A program made the position numbers and the translations under genes. The notes beneath the pieces were generated by a model. That model had not been told where the DNA came from. It saw nothing but the letters and a program-made list of their open reading frames with translations, and made no database searches. Of a stretch of DNA of 64,000 bases, positions 9,150-17,310 are shown one piece after another. The stretch is from contig NZ_RXHU01000015.1 in assembly GCF_003955665.1 (NCBI RefSeq), positions 186,001-250,000 of the forward strand. The letters run 5' to 3'. How positions within the stretch are numbered: the stretch's first letter is position 1; the number at the start of each line of letters is the position of its first letter. This DNA is from Paenibacillus whitsoniae. GTDB taxonomy: Bacteria; Bacillota; Bacilli; Paenibacillales; NBRC-103111.

Positions 9150-10714
9150 GGGGATACGATTTGCGATACACGAAACCAATCAACATCTGCGAAACCGCCA
9201 CCGCTGCCCAGGCAGAAGATCCCTGCCTTCGCGCCAACCCACTTCCCTTCGCTGGCGATCCAAGGCTCAGATGTGATCACGGAATGAAACTCCGTTTCAT
9301 CGAAGCTATAGCTGTACACGCAGCTGGCATCCTCTCTAATCTCCACGCGGAGACAGAGAGGAGCTTCTGCCTTCAGCTGAGTTGACCACAATTCCTCTTC
9401 TCCTTGCTCGTTGCCTGAACCGAGAAATAAAACAAGCAGCCCCTCCTCCGTGCAGCGCAAACCGAGATAACAATAACGGTATCCGAACACCAGCAATCCC
9501 GCTGTATCCCCTTTCGTAAGCCCAGATGGGTCGATGGCTATCGTGATCCTCGAAGAAGGAGCAACCATTTTCTGAAGCAGCAAATTTGGCGCATCGTATA
9601 GGCCGCTCCTCCCTTCGCCTTGCGGAACGGCAAACAAACGCAGCCAGCTCGCTCTCGCTTCCAGACTGTACCACGCGCGTTCCGGATTGGCCTGCCACTG
9701 CCACTGTAGACCGAGCACAGCGCCGTCAAATTCATCCGATGACGCCGGAACCTCAACCGGATAGGCTCGCCCAACATTGGGCTTCCGGTAATGGACTACG
9801 GGCTCTCCAATCTCATGCCCTTCTCGCCTAACCCCCATCAGCGGCCAATCGTCGACCCAATGTACGGGTTGCAGATGCACAACACGTCCGAACGCGCCTT
9901 TGTCCTGAAAATGAACAAACCACGACTCGCCGGACTCCAATTCCACTAGGCCGCCCTGATGCGGGCCGTTAATCTCTGTCTCTCCTTGGTGCAGGACAAT
10001 CTTATCCTCATACGGCCCCCAAATATCGCGGGAACGAAACACCGTCTGCCACCCCGTTGCAACCCCGCCAGCCGGAGCAAAAATATAATAATAGCCATTG
10101 CGCTTGTACAGCTTAGGCCCTTCCAACGTCGGATGGTTTTCCGTTCCATCGTAGACAAGTTGGCTCTCGTCCAGCAGATGCCGTCCGTCCGGGGACATTC
10201 TGCACAGCCGAAGCTTATGCTTGATGCCGGCGCGACTATTCGCATAAGCATGGATCAAGTAGGCCTGGCCGTCCTCATCCCAGAACGGGCACGTGTCGAT
10301 AAGCCCCCGCCCTTCCTTGACCAGATGTAAGGGCGCCCACGGTCCGGCAGGATGATCTGCCGTCGTCATCATAATGCCGACATCGGGATCGCCGTAAAAT
10401 ATCCAATATTTTCCCCCGTGATAGCGAAGGCTTGGCGCCCAGACACCGTTCCCGTGCTGCGGTTTATCATAGCCATCCAAGTCCATTCTTGGAATAGCAT
10501 GGTTAATAAGCCTCCAATTCACCAAATCACGTGAATGCAGAATCGGCAGCCCGGGAATATGACCAAAGCTGGAGGCTGTCATGTAAAAATCTTCCCCAAC
10601 CCGAATGACATCGGGATCGGAATAGTCTGCATGCAGGATCGGATTCAGATATGTGCCGTCGCCTTGATCCGAAATCCATGGCGCGTCTTCCAAGAAACGA
10701 TCTGAGGTATTCAT
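9146..10714 (-). CDS. Glycoside hydrolase family 43, intracellular
   Basis: A 522-residue enzyme without signal peptide. Residues ~20-320 form the five-bladed GH43 propeller: the catalytic base region is YSDPD (31-35), the pKa-modulating Asp is in LIDTCPFWDEDG, and the catalytic acid Glu is in HPTLEGPKLY. Residues ~325-520 form the beta-sandwich (GH43_C2/DUF1349-like) found in beta-xylosidase and alpha-L-arabinofuranosidase subfamilies. It should release terminal xylose, arabinose or galactose from imported oligosaccharides. It is the last gene after the permeases and binding protein, separated from the latter by a 76-bp gap with a stem-loop. The ribosome site AAGGAG supports the ATG at 10714. 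Exact specificity cannot be told from sequence; pectic side chains are a reasonable guess from the context. Confidence 0.88.
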   Translation of the reverse strand: MNTSDRFLEDAPWISDQGDGTYLNPILHADYSDPDVIRVGEDFYMTASSFGHIPGLPILHSRDLVNWRLINHAIPRMDLDGYDKPQHGNGVWAPSLRYHGGKYWIFYGDPDVGIMMTTADHPAGPWAPLHLVKEGRGLIDTCPFWDEDGQAYLIHAYANSRAGIKHKLRLCRMSPDGRHLLDESQLVYDGTENHPTLEGPKLYKRNGYYYIFAPAGGVATGWQTVFRSRDIWGPYEDKIVLHQGETEINGPHQGGLVELESGESWFVHFQDKGAFGRVVHLQPVHWVDDWPLMGVRREGHEIGEPVVHYRKPNVGRAYPVEVPASSDEFDGAVLGLQWQWQANPERAWYSLEARASWLRLFAVPQGEGRSGLYDAPNLLLQKMVAPSSRITIAIDPSGLTKGDTAGLLVFGYRYCYLGLRCTEEGLLVLFLGSGNEQGEEELWSTQLKAEAPLCLRVEIREDASCVYSYSFDETEFHSVITSEPWIASEGKWVGAKAGIFCLGSGGGFADVDWFRVSQIVSP

Positions 10715-10742
10715 ATAACTGATCTCCTTCGCAAGTTGAAAT

Positions 10743-10782
10743 AAACGGCTCCGCGCGCTACTTCCTCCACGCCGAGCCGCTT
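10743..10782 (-). other. Intercistronic stem-loop between binding protein and GH43 genes
   Basis: CGGCTC (10746-10751) pairs with GAGCCG (10774-10779), extended by AAA/TTT flanks and inner GC pairs. There is no long T-run, so it is more likely an mRNA-stabilising or partial terminator element that sets a high binding-protein level relative to GH43. Confidence 0.4.
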
Positions 10783-10790
10783 TACCTGTC

Positions 10791-12149
10791 TTATTTTTTA
10801 GCAGCGTAGGCCGCTTTTTCCTTTTCCAGCTGCTTCGCCCACTCGTCCAGCAGTTCCTTCGCTGTCATTTTCTTCGCCATCACCTTTTGAATCAGCGGTT
10901 CCATCGTTTTCTGCACATTGTTGTAGCCCGGCAAATAGTATGGATTTTTGCTGAATTTGGTGTCCTTGGATGTCAGCAAATCGGCAGCGGATTTCATATA
11001 CGGAATTTCCTGAACCCACGAATCTTTGGCTGCATCGTTATTGGCCGGAATTTCACCGTATAGTTTGCCATACTGGCTGTTAATGTCCTTGGACAGATAG
11101 AAGGTCATAAATTTCCATACCGCATCTTTGTCTTTGGATGTTTTCGACATCGTCAGACCGAGCGCCGCCAACCCCGGATGAATGCGTTCCCCTTTATCGT
11201 TTTTCGGGAACGGCAGCGCCATAAATTTGCTGCGATCTCCATTAAAGGCTTTCTCATGCGAGCTTGCAGAGCCCAGATTGTGCACCACGATGCCTGCTTT
11301 GCCCGATTGGAACGTAGCTGCCAGTTCTGTCCAGCCTTTATTCAAGTCATCCTCAGGCGTGTAGACATTGTATGCACCCAGATATTTCTCAACAAACTCC
11401 ACGTTTTTAGGATCGTTGATCGTCGCTTTGCCATCTGCCGTAAAGTAATCCGAAATACCCGAGTACGTATACATCAGAGCCTCAAGCGTATTTGCGCTGC
11501 CGGCACCGCCGCGAATGCTTAGGGCGTATCTATCCTTCGACTTGTCTGTCAGCTTAGGCAGCGCATCGAAAAATTGGCTCCAGGTATCCGGAAGCTGGAG
11601 ATTGGCTTCTTTAAACCAATCCGGCCGTACCCACAGATTCCAGGTTTGCGAGCTATAAGGGAGCGCATACAGCTTCCCTTCTTTCTGATCGAGCAACCGG
11701 TTGCTTTGCAGCGCCCCCGCAGAGATCGAGGCTTTTCCATCCCACTTATTAAAATAATCATCCAGCGGCTCGTACGCTCCCCGAGCAATATAATCCGCTT
11801 TAAAATCATTGGTAATGTCCGGCGCTTGTCCCGCCGCAATCGCAACGTCCAGTTTTTGTTCATAGGCGCTCAAATCGCCTGGCACACCCAAATAATCCAC
11901 GTGGATGTTCGGATTCTGCTCCTCAAATTTTTTCACAATTCCCTCGAAGAATGCGTTTCTTTCCGGCGTTACCGCAGCAGCCCAGAACGTAATCGTCGTT
12001 TTCTTGCCGCTAGGCGCAGCGCTGGAAGCGTTGGCAGCACTTGATGCCCCTGGCGTGCTGGAACTTCCGCTTCCGCTACCGTTGGAACATCCGGTAACGG
12101 TAAGCGCAGCAGCCAATGTCAGCAAAGTCGTCAATCGAGAAATTTTCAT
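10791..12149 (-). CDS. Extracellular sugar-binding lipoprotein (family 1), MalFG-type transporter
   Basis: A 452-residue binding protein with a lipoprotein signal (lipobox VTGC, Cys 21) and a Ser/Gly/Ala linker before the mature domain. The motif KKTTITFWAAAVTPER and the C-terminal helices match family-1 oligosaccharide-binding proteins. It has the same length as the product of 31516-32874 and long shared stretches (for example LGVPGDLSAY, IRGGAGSANTLE, INDPKNVEF, YTPEDDL, NLGSAS, KLYGEIP, ELLDEWAKQLE), so the two are recent paralogues. It works with the permeases at 12226-14002. Unusually, the binding-protein gene follows the permease genes instead of preceding them. Confidence 0.9.
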   Translation of the reverse strand: MKISRLTTLLTLAAALTVTGCSNGSGSGSSSTPGASSAANASSAAPSGKKTTITFWAAAVTPERNAFFEGIVKKFEEQNPNIHVDYLGVPGDLSAYEQKLDVAIAAGQAPDITNDFKADYIARGAYEPLDDYFNKWDGKASISAGALQSNRLLDQKEGKLYALPYSSQTWNLWVRPDWFKEANLQLPDTWSQFFDALPKLTDKSKDRYALSIRGGAGSANTLEALMYTYSGISDYFTADGKATINDPKNVEFVEKYLGAYNVYTPEDDLNKGWTELAATFQSGKAGIVVHNLGSASSHEKAFNGDRSKFMALPFPKNDKGERIHPGLAALGLTMSKTSKDKDAVWKFMTFYLSKDINSQYGKLYGEIPANNDAAKDSWVQEIPYMKSAADLLTSKDTKFSKNPYYLPGYNNVQKTMEPLIQKVMAKKMTAKELLDEWAKQLEKEKAAYAAKK

Positions 12150-12198
12150 TGCAAAGACCTCCCATGATTTTTATCATCTTGCCTATATGGTTTGAAAA

Positions 12199-12212
12199 TG
12201 CCCTCTCGGGCA
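12199..12212 (-). terminator. Weak intercistronic hairpin
   Basis: TGCCC-TCTC-GGGCA, followed on the minus strand by TTTT. It lies between the permease stop and the binding-protein start and could be a leaky terminator or processing site. The 5-bp stem is short. Confidence 0.3.
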
Positions 12213-12225
12213 CTAAAACACCTCG

Positions 12226-13074
12226 TTAGCCTTTTACCGAGCCGCCAGCCAAGCCCTGAATGAGAAAACGCTGGATATACATGAAGAGCAGGATCGGTGG
12301 AATCAATCCAATAATACTCCCAGCAGCAAGCGAGCCATACTCCACGCTGTATTCTCCGATAAGAAACTTTAAACCGATCGGAATGGTAAAGTTTTTGGCC
12401 GATGTGATGAAGGAAAAGGCGACAAGGAACTCATTCCAGCAGCCAATGAAGGCAAAAGCGGCCGTCGCCACAATACCGGGAAGCACAACCGGCGTAATGA
12501 TCGTAAAGATGATGCGCAAGCGGCCTGCACCATCCACCATCGCCGCCTCGTCGATTTCTTTGGGAACGCCGGAGACGAAACCTTTCATAAGCAGCGTATT
12601 GAACGCGACCTGCGAGACAATGTAGAACAAAATAATCGCGTAAGGCGTATTGATAAGCCCCATATTTTTAAAGATTAAAAACAGGGGAATGACGAACAAG
12701 ATCACCGGCAGCATCTGCGTACTCAGCAGAATCAGCATAAACCCGCTTTTGCCATAAAATTTGAACCGGCTTAGCGCGTAGCCATTGGCCATCGACAGCA
12801 GCGAAATGAAAACGATCGCGACGAAGCTAATGTACAAGCTATTCAGAAAATAGGTTGAAAAGTGGTTGACGCTCCATACTTTTACGAAATTATCAAAAGT
12901 AAGCGGATTCGGCCAATAATGCACGGTTGAGCTAATAATATCATTTTCCCGTTTTAACGATGTCGACACCGCCCATAAGAAAGGCAGCAGGACAAACAAT
13001 AGTGTCACGGTCATGGGAAGATGGAACAATGTTAGGGAAGATAGCGTCTTTTTAAGCTTAGTCATCCTGTTCAC
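12226..13074 (-). CDS. Carbohydrate ABC transporter permease (MalG-type)
   Basis: A 282-residue permease with six predicted membrane helices, the EAA loop EAAMVDGAG near residue 177, and a C-terminus ending in GLAGGSVKG, typical of the MalG/UgpE branch. Its start overlaps the end of the upstream permease gene by 17 bp, showing translational coupling. It forms the channel with the 13058-14002 product and depends on an ATPase encoded elsewhere. Confidence 0.9.
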   Translation of the reverse strand: MNRMTKLKKTLSSLTLFHLPMTVTLLFVLLPFLWAVSTSLKRENDIISSTVHYWPNPLTFDNFVKVWSVNHFSTYFLNSLYISFVAIVFISLLSMANGYALSRFKFYGKSGFMLILLSTQMLPVILFVIPLFLIFKNMGLINTPYAIILFYIVSQVAFNTLLMKGFVSGVPKEIDEAAMVDGAGRLRIIFTIITPVVLPGIVATAAFAFIGCWNEFLVAFSFITSAKNFTIPIGLKFLIGEYSVEYGSLAAGSIIGLIPPILLFMYIQRFLIQGLAGGSVKG

Positions 13075-14002
13075 TCCTGCTCAGCCTCAGATACACAAGA
13101 ACAAAGATCATCAAGAAAATGAAGGTGATTACGCCAATGGCGGAACCGTATCCATAATTTCCTTTTAGAATCGCTGTCTGCATCATATAAATCGGAAGCG
13201 TTGTGGTCATATTCATCGGGCCGCCATTCGTCATGGTGAAAATCATGTCAATGGAATTGAACTCCCAGATGGCCCTCAGCAGCGTTGCAAAAATGATGCT
13301 TTCCTTCAGGTAAGGAAGCGTGATATAGAAAAGCTTTTTGACTTTTCCGCAGCCGTCAACTTCGCAAGATTCATACACGTCGTTAGGAATCGACTGAAGT
13401 GAAGCAAGCAAGGTTACGGCAAAAAACGGAATGCCTCGCCATAGCTCTGCGACAATAACGGAACCGAATACCGTCTTCGTATTCGCCAGCCAGGCGATGT
13501 CTTCATGGATCAAGCCGATCTTCTTGAGCAGATCGTTGATGACACCGATGTGCTGGTTGTACATCAGCGACCACAGCATCGTCGTCAGCACGCCCGAGAC
13601 GGCCCAAGGCACGAGAACGAGAGAGCGCACCAGGCCTCTGAGACGGAAGCTTTGGTTCAGCAGCAAGGCGACAATCAGACCGAGCACAAGCTGCAGCACC
13701 ACTTCAATGAGGACCCATTTGGCGGTCACCCACACCGTGCCAAAAAACAGATCATCCTCAAATAGAATACGTTTGAAGTTGAGGAGTCCCGCGAATCCGA
13801 ATTCTTGCGGCCTCGTGAGGTCATAGTTTTGCACACTCAATTCAAAAACTCTGAGAATCGGATAAAACATAATGACGGCAATCAGAATCAGCGTTGGAGC
13901 GATCAATATGTAGGGCAATGTACGATCACTATTAAACCTTCTTCTCTTTGTCTGCATGGTACGTATGGATTCACTTGTTGTGAGATGCTGGCGCATCTTC
14001 AT
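13058..14002 (-). CDS. Carbohydrate ABC transporter permease (MalF-type)
   Basis: A 314-residue permease and first gene of the transport/GH43 operon. GGAGGTGAT lies 7 bases before the ATG at 14002, a very strong site. Six membrane helices are predicted, with the EAA loop ESCEVDGCG near residue 220. Position 68 bp downstream of the shared A/C-rich element and directly after the YesMN genes suggests YesN control. Arg/Lys-rich N-terminus is cytoplasmic. Confidence 0.9.
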   Translation of the reverse strand: MKMRQHLTTSESIRTMQTKRRRFNSDRTLPYILIAPTLILIAVIMFYPILRVFELSVQNYDLTRPQEFGFAGLLNFKRILFEDDLFFGTVWVTAKWVLIEVVLQLVLGLIVALLLNQSFRLRGLVRSLVLVPWAVSGVLTTMLWSLMYNQHIGVINDLLKKIGLIHEDIAWLANTKTVFGSVIVAELWRGIPFFAVTLLASLQSIPNDVYESCEVDGCGKVKKLFYITLPYLKESIIFATLLRAIWEFNSIDMIFTMTNGGPMNMTTTLPIYMMQTAILKGNYGYGSAIGVITFIFLMIFVLVYLRLSRSEQDD

Positions 14003-14067
14003 ATGATCACCTCCTTTATTATCATAAGAGAGATCGCTTTGTATCTAAATAAGATATCTTGCAAAGA

Positions 14068-14079
14068 TTGTTTGTTTTT
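14068..14079 (-). promoter_or_regulatory. Candidate operator, shared A/C-rich 12-mer (copy 1)
   Basis: On the minus strand this reads AAAAACAAACAA, followed after 3 bases by TTGCAA, a possible -35 hexamer. The identical 12-mer with the same 3-base spacing to a TTG hexamer occurs at 31393-31404, and a one-mismatch copy at 31335-31346. All three point toward pectin-related genes. A YesN/AraC-type activator site is the favoured reading. Confidence 0.45.
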
Positions 14080-14081
14080 TT

Positions 14082-14126
14082 AAAAAGAAAAAACCGGCTC
14101 CGTCGTCTCCACGAACGTAAGCCGGT
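14082..14126 (-). terminator. Rho-independent terminator after the YesN-type gene
   Basis: ACCGGCT (14093-14099) pairs with AGCCGGT (14120-14126) and is followed on the minus strand by a run of six T. It separates the two-component genes from the transporter operon. Confidence 0.75.
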
Positions 14127-14140
14127 CTTGTTCTTCACCT

Positions 14141-15412
14141 CTACTTGCGATGCTGCTGCCTGTACTCCATAGGCGTTAATCCCGTATATTTCTTGAATAA
14201 TGCGCTGAAATATTGGGTGTTGGGGTAGCCGATGCTCTCCGCGATCTCGTACGCTTTTAGGTCTGTATGCACGAGAAGCTCCATCGCCTTGTCCATGCGC
14301 ACGCGAATGACGTACTCGCTGAAATTGATGTCGTTATATTTTTTGAACAGCGTGCTGACATAGGACGGCGTAATATGAACCGTTTCCGCCACTTCCTTGA
14401 GATCCAGATTTTCGTTGTGGAAGTGCGCTGCAATATAATCCGTTACTTTTTTTAAAATCGCTTGATGGGAGTTGTTCGAATGCTTGACTTGCTCGTAGAA
14501 AATGATCCCCTGCTCATTCGCCATGCCCTTCATCTGCGAAGCAATCAAGGCTTCCTCGTAAGAGAAAGGAATGTGCTTGATCCCTTCGCCGGGGCTGCCG
14601 ATCCCGATTTGCACCTTGATTTTCAAAAACTGTTCAATCGCGCTCAGCACCGCCAGGGAAATGCGCTTCGCTTCCACTCTAAACCTTTCAGCGTCAGTCA
14701 GCCCCAAATTAAATAACAGATTAATCCGATGATTATAGTGAACGACCTGCGCTTGACACTCGCCGTTCACTTGAAGCGCAAGCACTTCGGTGCACACATT
14801 TTTGATGGAAAAAAGCAGCAGCTCCAAGTCCTCCGATTTATTCGGCTTGAGAAAACGCTCAACGCCGTCCATGCGAATCGCCGCAGCCCCGAACAAGCTG
14901 CCGCAGAACGAGATATCGAGCAGCTTGCTGTCGCGTTCCACCGTCGCTTCATTGCCGGCCCCTGAGATCAGATCGCTGTAAAACTTGTTTACCATCAGCC
15001 CGTGGCCTTTGCGATCCTTCTCCACCACCGCTCTTTCTTCCTCCAGCTTATCGCAAGCCTGCCGAACGGCCTTCAACACTTTCGCGTTATCTTCATATTT
15101 TAAAATATAGTCAAACGCCTGCAGACCAATCGCCTGCTTGGCGTAGGAAAAATCGTCGTAGCCCGTCAAGAAGACTACTTTGGTATCCAGACCGTGCGCT
15201 TTCACCAAGCCCGCGAGCTGAAGCCCATCCATAAAGGGCATGCGGATGTCGGAAAGCAAAATATCCGGCTTCGCCTGCTGTATCAAATCCCACGCCTCTT
15301 GACCATCTTTGGCGGCTCCAACAACTCGAATACCGCCTTCCTCCCACGGAATGCTGCGTCTCATTCCCTCTCGGATCCATTCATCGTCATCCGCGATAAG
15401 CAGCTTATACAT
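14141..15412 (-). CDS. AraC-type response regulator (YesN-like)
   Basis: A 423-residue regulator. The N-terminal receiver domain (1-125) has the acidic pocket at residues 8-10, the phospho-acceptor Asp55 in LLSDIRMP, Thr83 and the switch Lys in DYILKY. A central linker follows. The C-terminal ~100 residues are an AraC DNA-binding domain with two helix-turn-helix motifs (LKEVAETVHITPSYVSTLFK and a YPNTQYFSALFKK helix). The gene starts 4 bp after the sensor-kinase stop, so the two are one unit. It probably activates the adjacent transporter operon and possibly the pectinase genes. YesMN systems in Bacillus-group bacteria commonly govern pectin or other plant-polysaccharide genes. Confidence 0.92.
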   Translation of the reverse strand: MYKLLIADDDEWIREGMRRSIPWEEGGIRVVGAAKDGQEAWDLIQQAKPDILLSDIRMPFMDGLQLAGLVKAHGLDTKVVFLTGYDDFSYAKQAIGLQAFDYILKYEDNAKVLKAVRQACDKLEEERAVVEKDRKGHGLMVNKFYSDLISGAGNEATVERDSKLLDISFCGSLFGAAAIRMDGVERFLKPNKSEDLELLLFSIKNVCTEVLALQVNGECQAQVVHYNHRINLLFNLGLTDAERFRVEAKRISLAVLSAIEQFLKIKVQIGIGSPGEGIKHIPFSYEEALIASQMKGMANEQGIIFYEQVKHSNNSHQAILKKVTDYIAAHFHNENLDLKEVAETVHITPSYVSTLFKKYNDINFSEYVIRVRMDKAMELLVHTDLKAYEIAESIGYPNTQYFSALFKKYTGLTPMEYRQQHRK

Positions 15413-15416
15413 GCAG

Positions 15417-17207
15417 CTAGACCTCCTCCATTGTGATCGGGATTGACACGCTGACCATCGTATACTCCCCTTCTCGGCTTTCCAGTCTCAATCCGAAGCC
15501 ATCGCCGAATTGAAGCACGAGCCGTTTGTGCACGTTGCGAAGCCCGAACGTCACAGGAACTTCCTCAACCGTCGGGGATTGGATGGAGGCTTGGATCTGG
15601 ACCAATCTTTCCTTCGACATGCCCGCCCCATCATCGAATACCTCCAGTACGGCGAGTCGCCCTTGTCGGCTTCCCGTAATGCGAATGAGGACGCGACCGT
15701 GCTTGTTTTTGGCGCCGTGATAGATCGCATTCTCGACAATGGGCTGCAAGGTGAGCTTCATAATCGGCAAGTCGAGCAGCCCTTCTTCGATGTCTATTTC
15801 GAACTCGAAATCGGTGCTGTAGCGGATATGCTGAATGAGCAAGTAATTTCGAACATGCTCGATTTCCTCGCGCACTGAGATCACTTCTCTTCCTTTGCTG
15901 ATGCCGATGCGGAAGAATTGCGTGAGCGCGCTCACCATGGTAGAAGCCTTCTCTTTCTCCCCCAAGTCCACCAAATGCTTAATTGAGCCCAGCGTATTGT
16001 ACAGAAAATGCGGCTGGATTTGCGCTTGCAAAGCCAGTAACTCGATCTGTCTTTTTTGCTCCTGCTCGTCTTTCACTTTATCCAGCAGATCGCGAACCGA
16101 CTCCACCAGACTCTCCAAACCTTGCGCCAGCACCCCGATTTCATTTTGCTCGTTGAGCCTAAAACTCACGTTCAAATCGCCTTTGCCGACCCGTTTCACC
16201 TGCTTGGACAGAAAACGGATGGGATTGGACAAGCTGCTGGCCACAAGCGTCGCCACCACGCCGAACACCAGCAGAATGATGACTACGATGTACAAGGTGA
16301 TCGTTTTAATCTGGGAGGCATTGCTCAATATATCGCTTTCCGGCACAATGGCGGCCAGCTTCCAATGATTAAGCGATAAGGTTGTGTAACGGATCATCAT
16401 GGGACGATCAGATTGGCTGACTTCCCTCAGGCTCCCCTGCGCATCGGCGCTATGCCGAATCTCATTCATGACCTTGTCACTGATAACATAAGGGGACTGC
16501 AGATCCTTCGAGTACATAACACCGTCCGGGCTGATTAAGGCAAGCACGCCATTCGGACTTACTTTCACATTCAGCAAAATGTTGCGAATATACGACTCCC
16601 GCATATTAATCAGCGCCACACCGCTCACAGCGGATTCCTGACTGCCGATCATTTTAAACAGACTGACGACATTGCGGGTTTCGACGGTATCAAACACTTC
16701 GTCCACGTGCCGGTTCAACCAATAATAGCCCGCTTGACTATCGCGGTTCGAGTACCGGGCCATCCAGTCGCTCAGATTGATCCCGACATGCTTGGGAACA
16801 AAGTCCTTCTGCAAATTAAACGAGCGTCCATTGTTAAAAGCGACATAAATCGAATCGATGATTTGAAAATGATTCTGATACGCTTCTTCAAATTGCCGGC
16901 GAAGATCGATCAGATCGTCGTACCGACGCTGATCCACCGCTTGGCCCTTGTTCTCCATAATATTGCGAAACGCACTGTTGTTCTCAATCAACACCAACTG
17001 CTCGAATACCGTATAAAATTTATCATTGATAAATCCCCCTGTCTGCTCCACGGTATCATTCAGCAAATAATAAGCATTCTTCTCCAACTGTTTGACGGCG
17101 GATAAATACGATAACAGACCGGTCAGCACAACGGAGAGAATCAGGATAGGCACAAAATAGATCAGCAGTTTGATGCGAATCGGGCTTCTCGATAGAAATG
17201 CGTACAT
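15417..17207 (-). CDS. Sensor histidine kinase (YesM-like)
   Basis: A 596-residue membrane kinase. Helix 1 lies at about 10-32 and helix 2 at about 298-320, with an extracellular Cache-like sensor between them. A HAMP domain follows (~320-375, ending near LNEQNEIGVLAQGLESL), then the His_kinase dimerisation region with QAQIQPHFLYNTL carrying the phospho-acceptor His. The C-terminal HATPase domain has the N-box (PIVENAIYHG) and G-box (FDDGAGM). GGGGGACG precedes the ATG at 17207. It is encoded upstream of and co-transcribed with its cognate response regulator. The signal is probably a pectin fragment or a substrate-loaded binding protein; this is inference. Confidence 0.92.
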   Translation of the reverse strand: MYAFLSRSPIRIKLLIYFVPILILSVVLTGLLSYLSAVKQLEKNAYYLLNDTVEQTGGFINDKFYTVFEQLVLIENNSAFRNIMENKGQAVDQRRYDDLIDLRRQFEEAYQNHFQIIDSIYVAFNNGRSFNLQKDFVPKHVGINLSDWMARYSNRDSQAGYYWLNRHVDEVFDTVETRNVVSLFKMIGSQESAVSGVALINMRESYIRNILLNVKVSPNGVLALISPDGVMYSKDLQSPYVISDKVMNEIRHSADAQGSLREVSQSDRPMMIRYTTLSLNHWKLAAIVPESDILSNASQIKTITLYIVVIILLVFGVVATLVASSLSNPIRFLSKQVKRVGKGDLNVSFRLNEQNEIGVLAQGLESLVESVRDLLDKVKDEQEQKRQIELLALQAQIQPHFLYNTLGSIKHLVDLGEKEKASTMVSALTQFFRIGISKGREVISVREEIEHVRNYLLIQHIRYSTDFEFEIDIEEGLLDLPIMKLTLQPIVENAIYHGAKNKHGRVLIRITGSRQGRLAVLEVFDDGAGMSKERLVQIQASIQSPTVEEVPVTFGLRNVHKRLVLQFGDGFGLRLESREGEYTMVSVSIPITMEEV

Positions 17208-17276
17208 GCGCCGTCCCCCGAATACATGATTTTCTTCATCTTAACAAATGCAGATACCGCATGACTATAGCAAAGC

Positions 17277-17301
17277 GAGCCCGATGACCTGCATCGGACT
17301 C
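17277..17301 (-). terminator. Hairpin after the giant pectinase gene
   Basis: GAGCCCGATG pairs with CATCGGACTC across a 5-base loop with one G-U pair, just beyond the stop codon at 17311. The T-rich stretch beyond it is poor, so termination may be incomplete. Confidence 0.5.
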
Positions 17302-17310
17302 ACCTGCCTA